A stretch of 6,079 bases of DNA from Acidobacteriota bacterium (GTDB lineage Bacteria; Acidobacteriota; Terriglobia; Terriglobales; Acidobacteriaceae): positions 1 to 6,079 of the forward strand of contig JAJYZK010000207.1 in the NCBI GenBank assembly GCA_021799945.1, written 5' to 3'. How positions within the stretch are numbered: the first letter of the stretch is position 1; each line of letters starts with the position of its first letter. The notes below the pieces were generated by a model, which worked only from the letters and a program-made list of their open reading frames with translations, was not told the DNA's origin and ran no database searches. Positions 5,528 to 6,079 of the stretch are shown piece by piece. A program made the position numbers and the translations under genes.

Positions 5528-6079
5528 ATGAGTGAACTGGATGTGTTGTCGATCAACGCGCTTCGCTTCCTGGCCGTCGATGCCGTAGAAAAAGCGAACA
5601 GCGGCCATCCGGGAGCGCCGTTAGGCGACGCTCCGATCGCCTACCTGCTCTTCCACAAGTACATGCGGCACAATCCCGGCGACTCCCGCTGGGTGAATCG
5701 CGATCGCTTTCTGCTCTCCAACGGCCATGCCTCGGCGCTGCTCTACGGCCTGCTCCACCTGTGCGGCTACAAGGTGTCGATGGCCGATCTTCAGCAGTTC
5801 CGCCAGTGGCGGTCGATCACCCCCGGGCACCCCGAACACGGGGAGACGGACGGGGTGGAGGCGACCACCGGGCCCCTGGGGCAAGGTTTCGCCATGGGCG
5901 TGGGCATGGCCATCGCCGAGAGGAGCTTGGCCGCGCGCTTCAACCGGCCGGGGTTCGACATCGTGGACCATTACACCTACGTCTTGTGCTCGGACGGGGA
6001 CTTGATGGAGGGCGTCTCGCACGAAGCGGCGGCTTTGGCCGGCACCCTCGGGCTCGGCAAGATGATTTATCTCTACGAC
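5528..6079 (+). CDS. tkt: Transketolase, N-terminal part (3' truncated by window end)
   Basis: These are the first 184 residues of a thiamine diphosphate-dependent transketolase, a protein usually about 660-690 residues long. It moves two-carbon ketol units between sugar phosphates in the non-oxidative pentose phosphate pathway, in the cytoplasm. Visible family landmarks are KANSGHPGAP (22-31, His27), SNGHASALLY (64-73, His67), TPGHPE (98-103, His101), the GPLGQG loop (115-120), FNRPGFDIVDHYTYV (138-152) and the cofactor/metal site SDGDLMEG (155-162, Asp156). The window ends in the YD at which the site's Asn should follow. The catalytic Glu and the C-terminal domains lie outside. ATG at 5528 gives the normal N-terminal length for the family, with GAGAGGGA upstream as a moderately placed ribosome binding site. 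It runs in the same direction as GH15, 131 bp away; co-transcription is possible but a hairpin lies between. Confidence 0.96.
   Translation, partial: MSELDVLSINALRFLAVDAVEKANSGHPGAPLGDAPIAYLLFHKYMRHNPGDSRWVNRDRFLLSNGHASALLYGLLHLCGYKVSMADLQQFRQWRSITPGHPEHGETDGVEATTGPLGQGFAMGVGMAIAERSLAARFNRPGFDIVDHYTYVLCSDGDLMEGVSHEAAALAGTLGLGKMIYLYD

Overview
This is a high-GC bacterial window with one partial gene at each end and three complete genes between them. No RNA gene, mobile element, CRISPR array or origin is visible. The gene content and protein style suggest a soil-type bacterium, possibly an acidobacterium (Solibacter/Bryobacter-like). The hints are a Tat-exported PF10091 protein, a roughly 810-residue bacterial GH15 enzyme, a CCA-adding enzyme tail ending in the GRIRTREE motif, and frequent TTG/GTG starts. 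The phylum is an inference from remembered family resemblance, not from a search.

Layout. Bases 1-269 (+) encode the C-terminal end of a CCA-adding tRNA nucleotidyltransferase. Its stop codon lies in the loop of a strong bulged hairpin (251-288). Bases 435-1046 (-) encode a manganese-type superoxide dismutase that starts at TTG behind a perfect AGGAGG. Bases 1047-1428 are a 382-bp divergent control region without a convincing gene. It holds a perfect 13-bp tandem repeat, a 16-bp near-palindrome centred on GTTTAAAC, and several GGATGC hexamers. Bases 1429-2844 (+) encode a Tat-signal-bearing protein of the GH144 / PF10091 'glycoamylase-like' family. After a 119-bp gap, bases 2964-5396 (+) encode a GH15 glucoamylase/glucodextranase-type enzyme without a signal peptide. 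After a further 131 bp, bases 5528-6079 (+) encode the first 184 residues of a transketolase that runs off the window.

How the genes fit together. The two glycosidase-family genes and tkt run in the same direction. A plausible reading is a small glucan-use unit: an exported beta-glucan-active (or glucan-binding) protein, a probably cytoplasmic exo-acting alpha-glucosidase releasing glucose, and the pentose phosphate pathway downstream. The cca and sodA genes are unrelated housekeeping neighbours.

The points most worth a second look are: an Asn where the PF10091 family usually seems to have Asp in its I-D-x-G motif; a 36-codon ORF that exactly bridges the two glycosidase genes; mutually exclusive hairpins in that same gap; an inverted repeat just ahead of tkt; and the operator-like repeats ahead of the GH144-type gene. 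I see no clear evidence of a wholly new multi-gene system.
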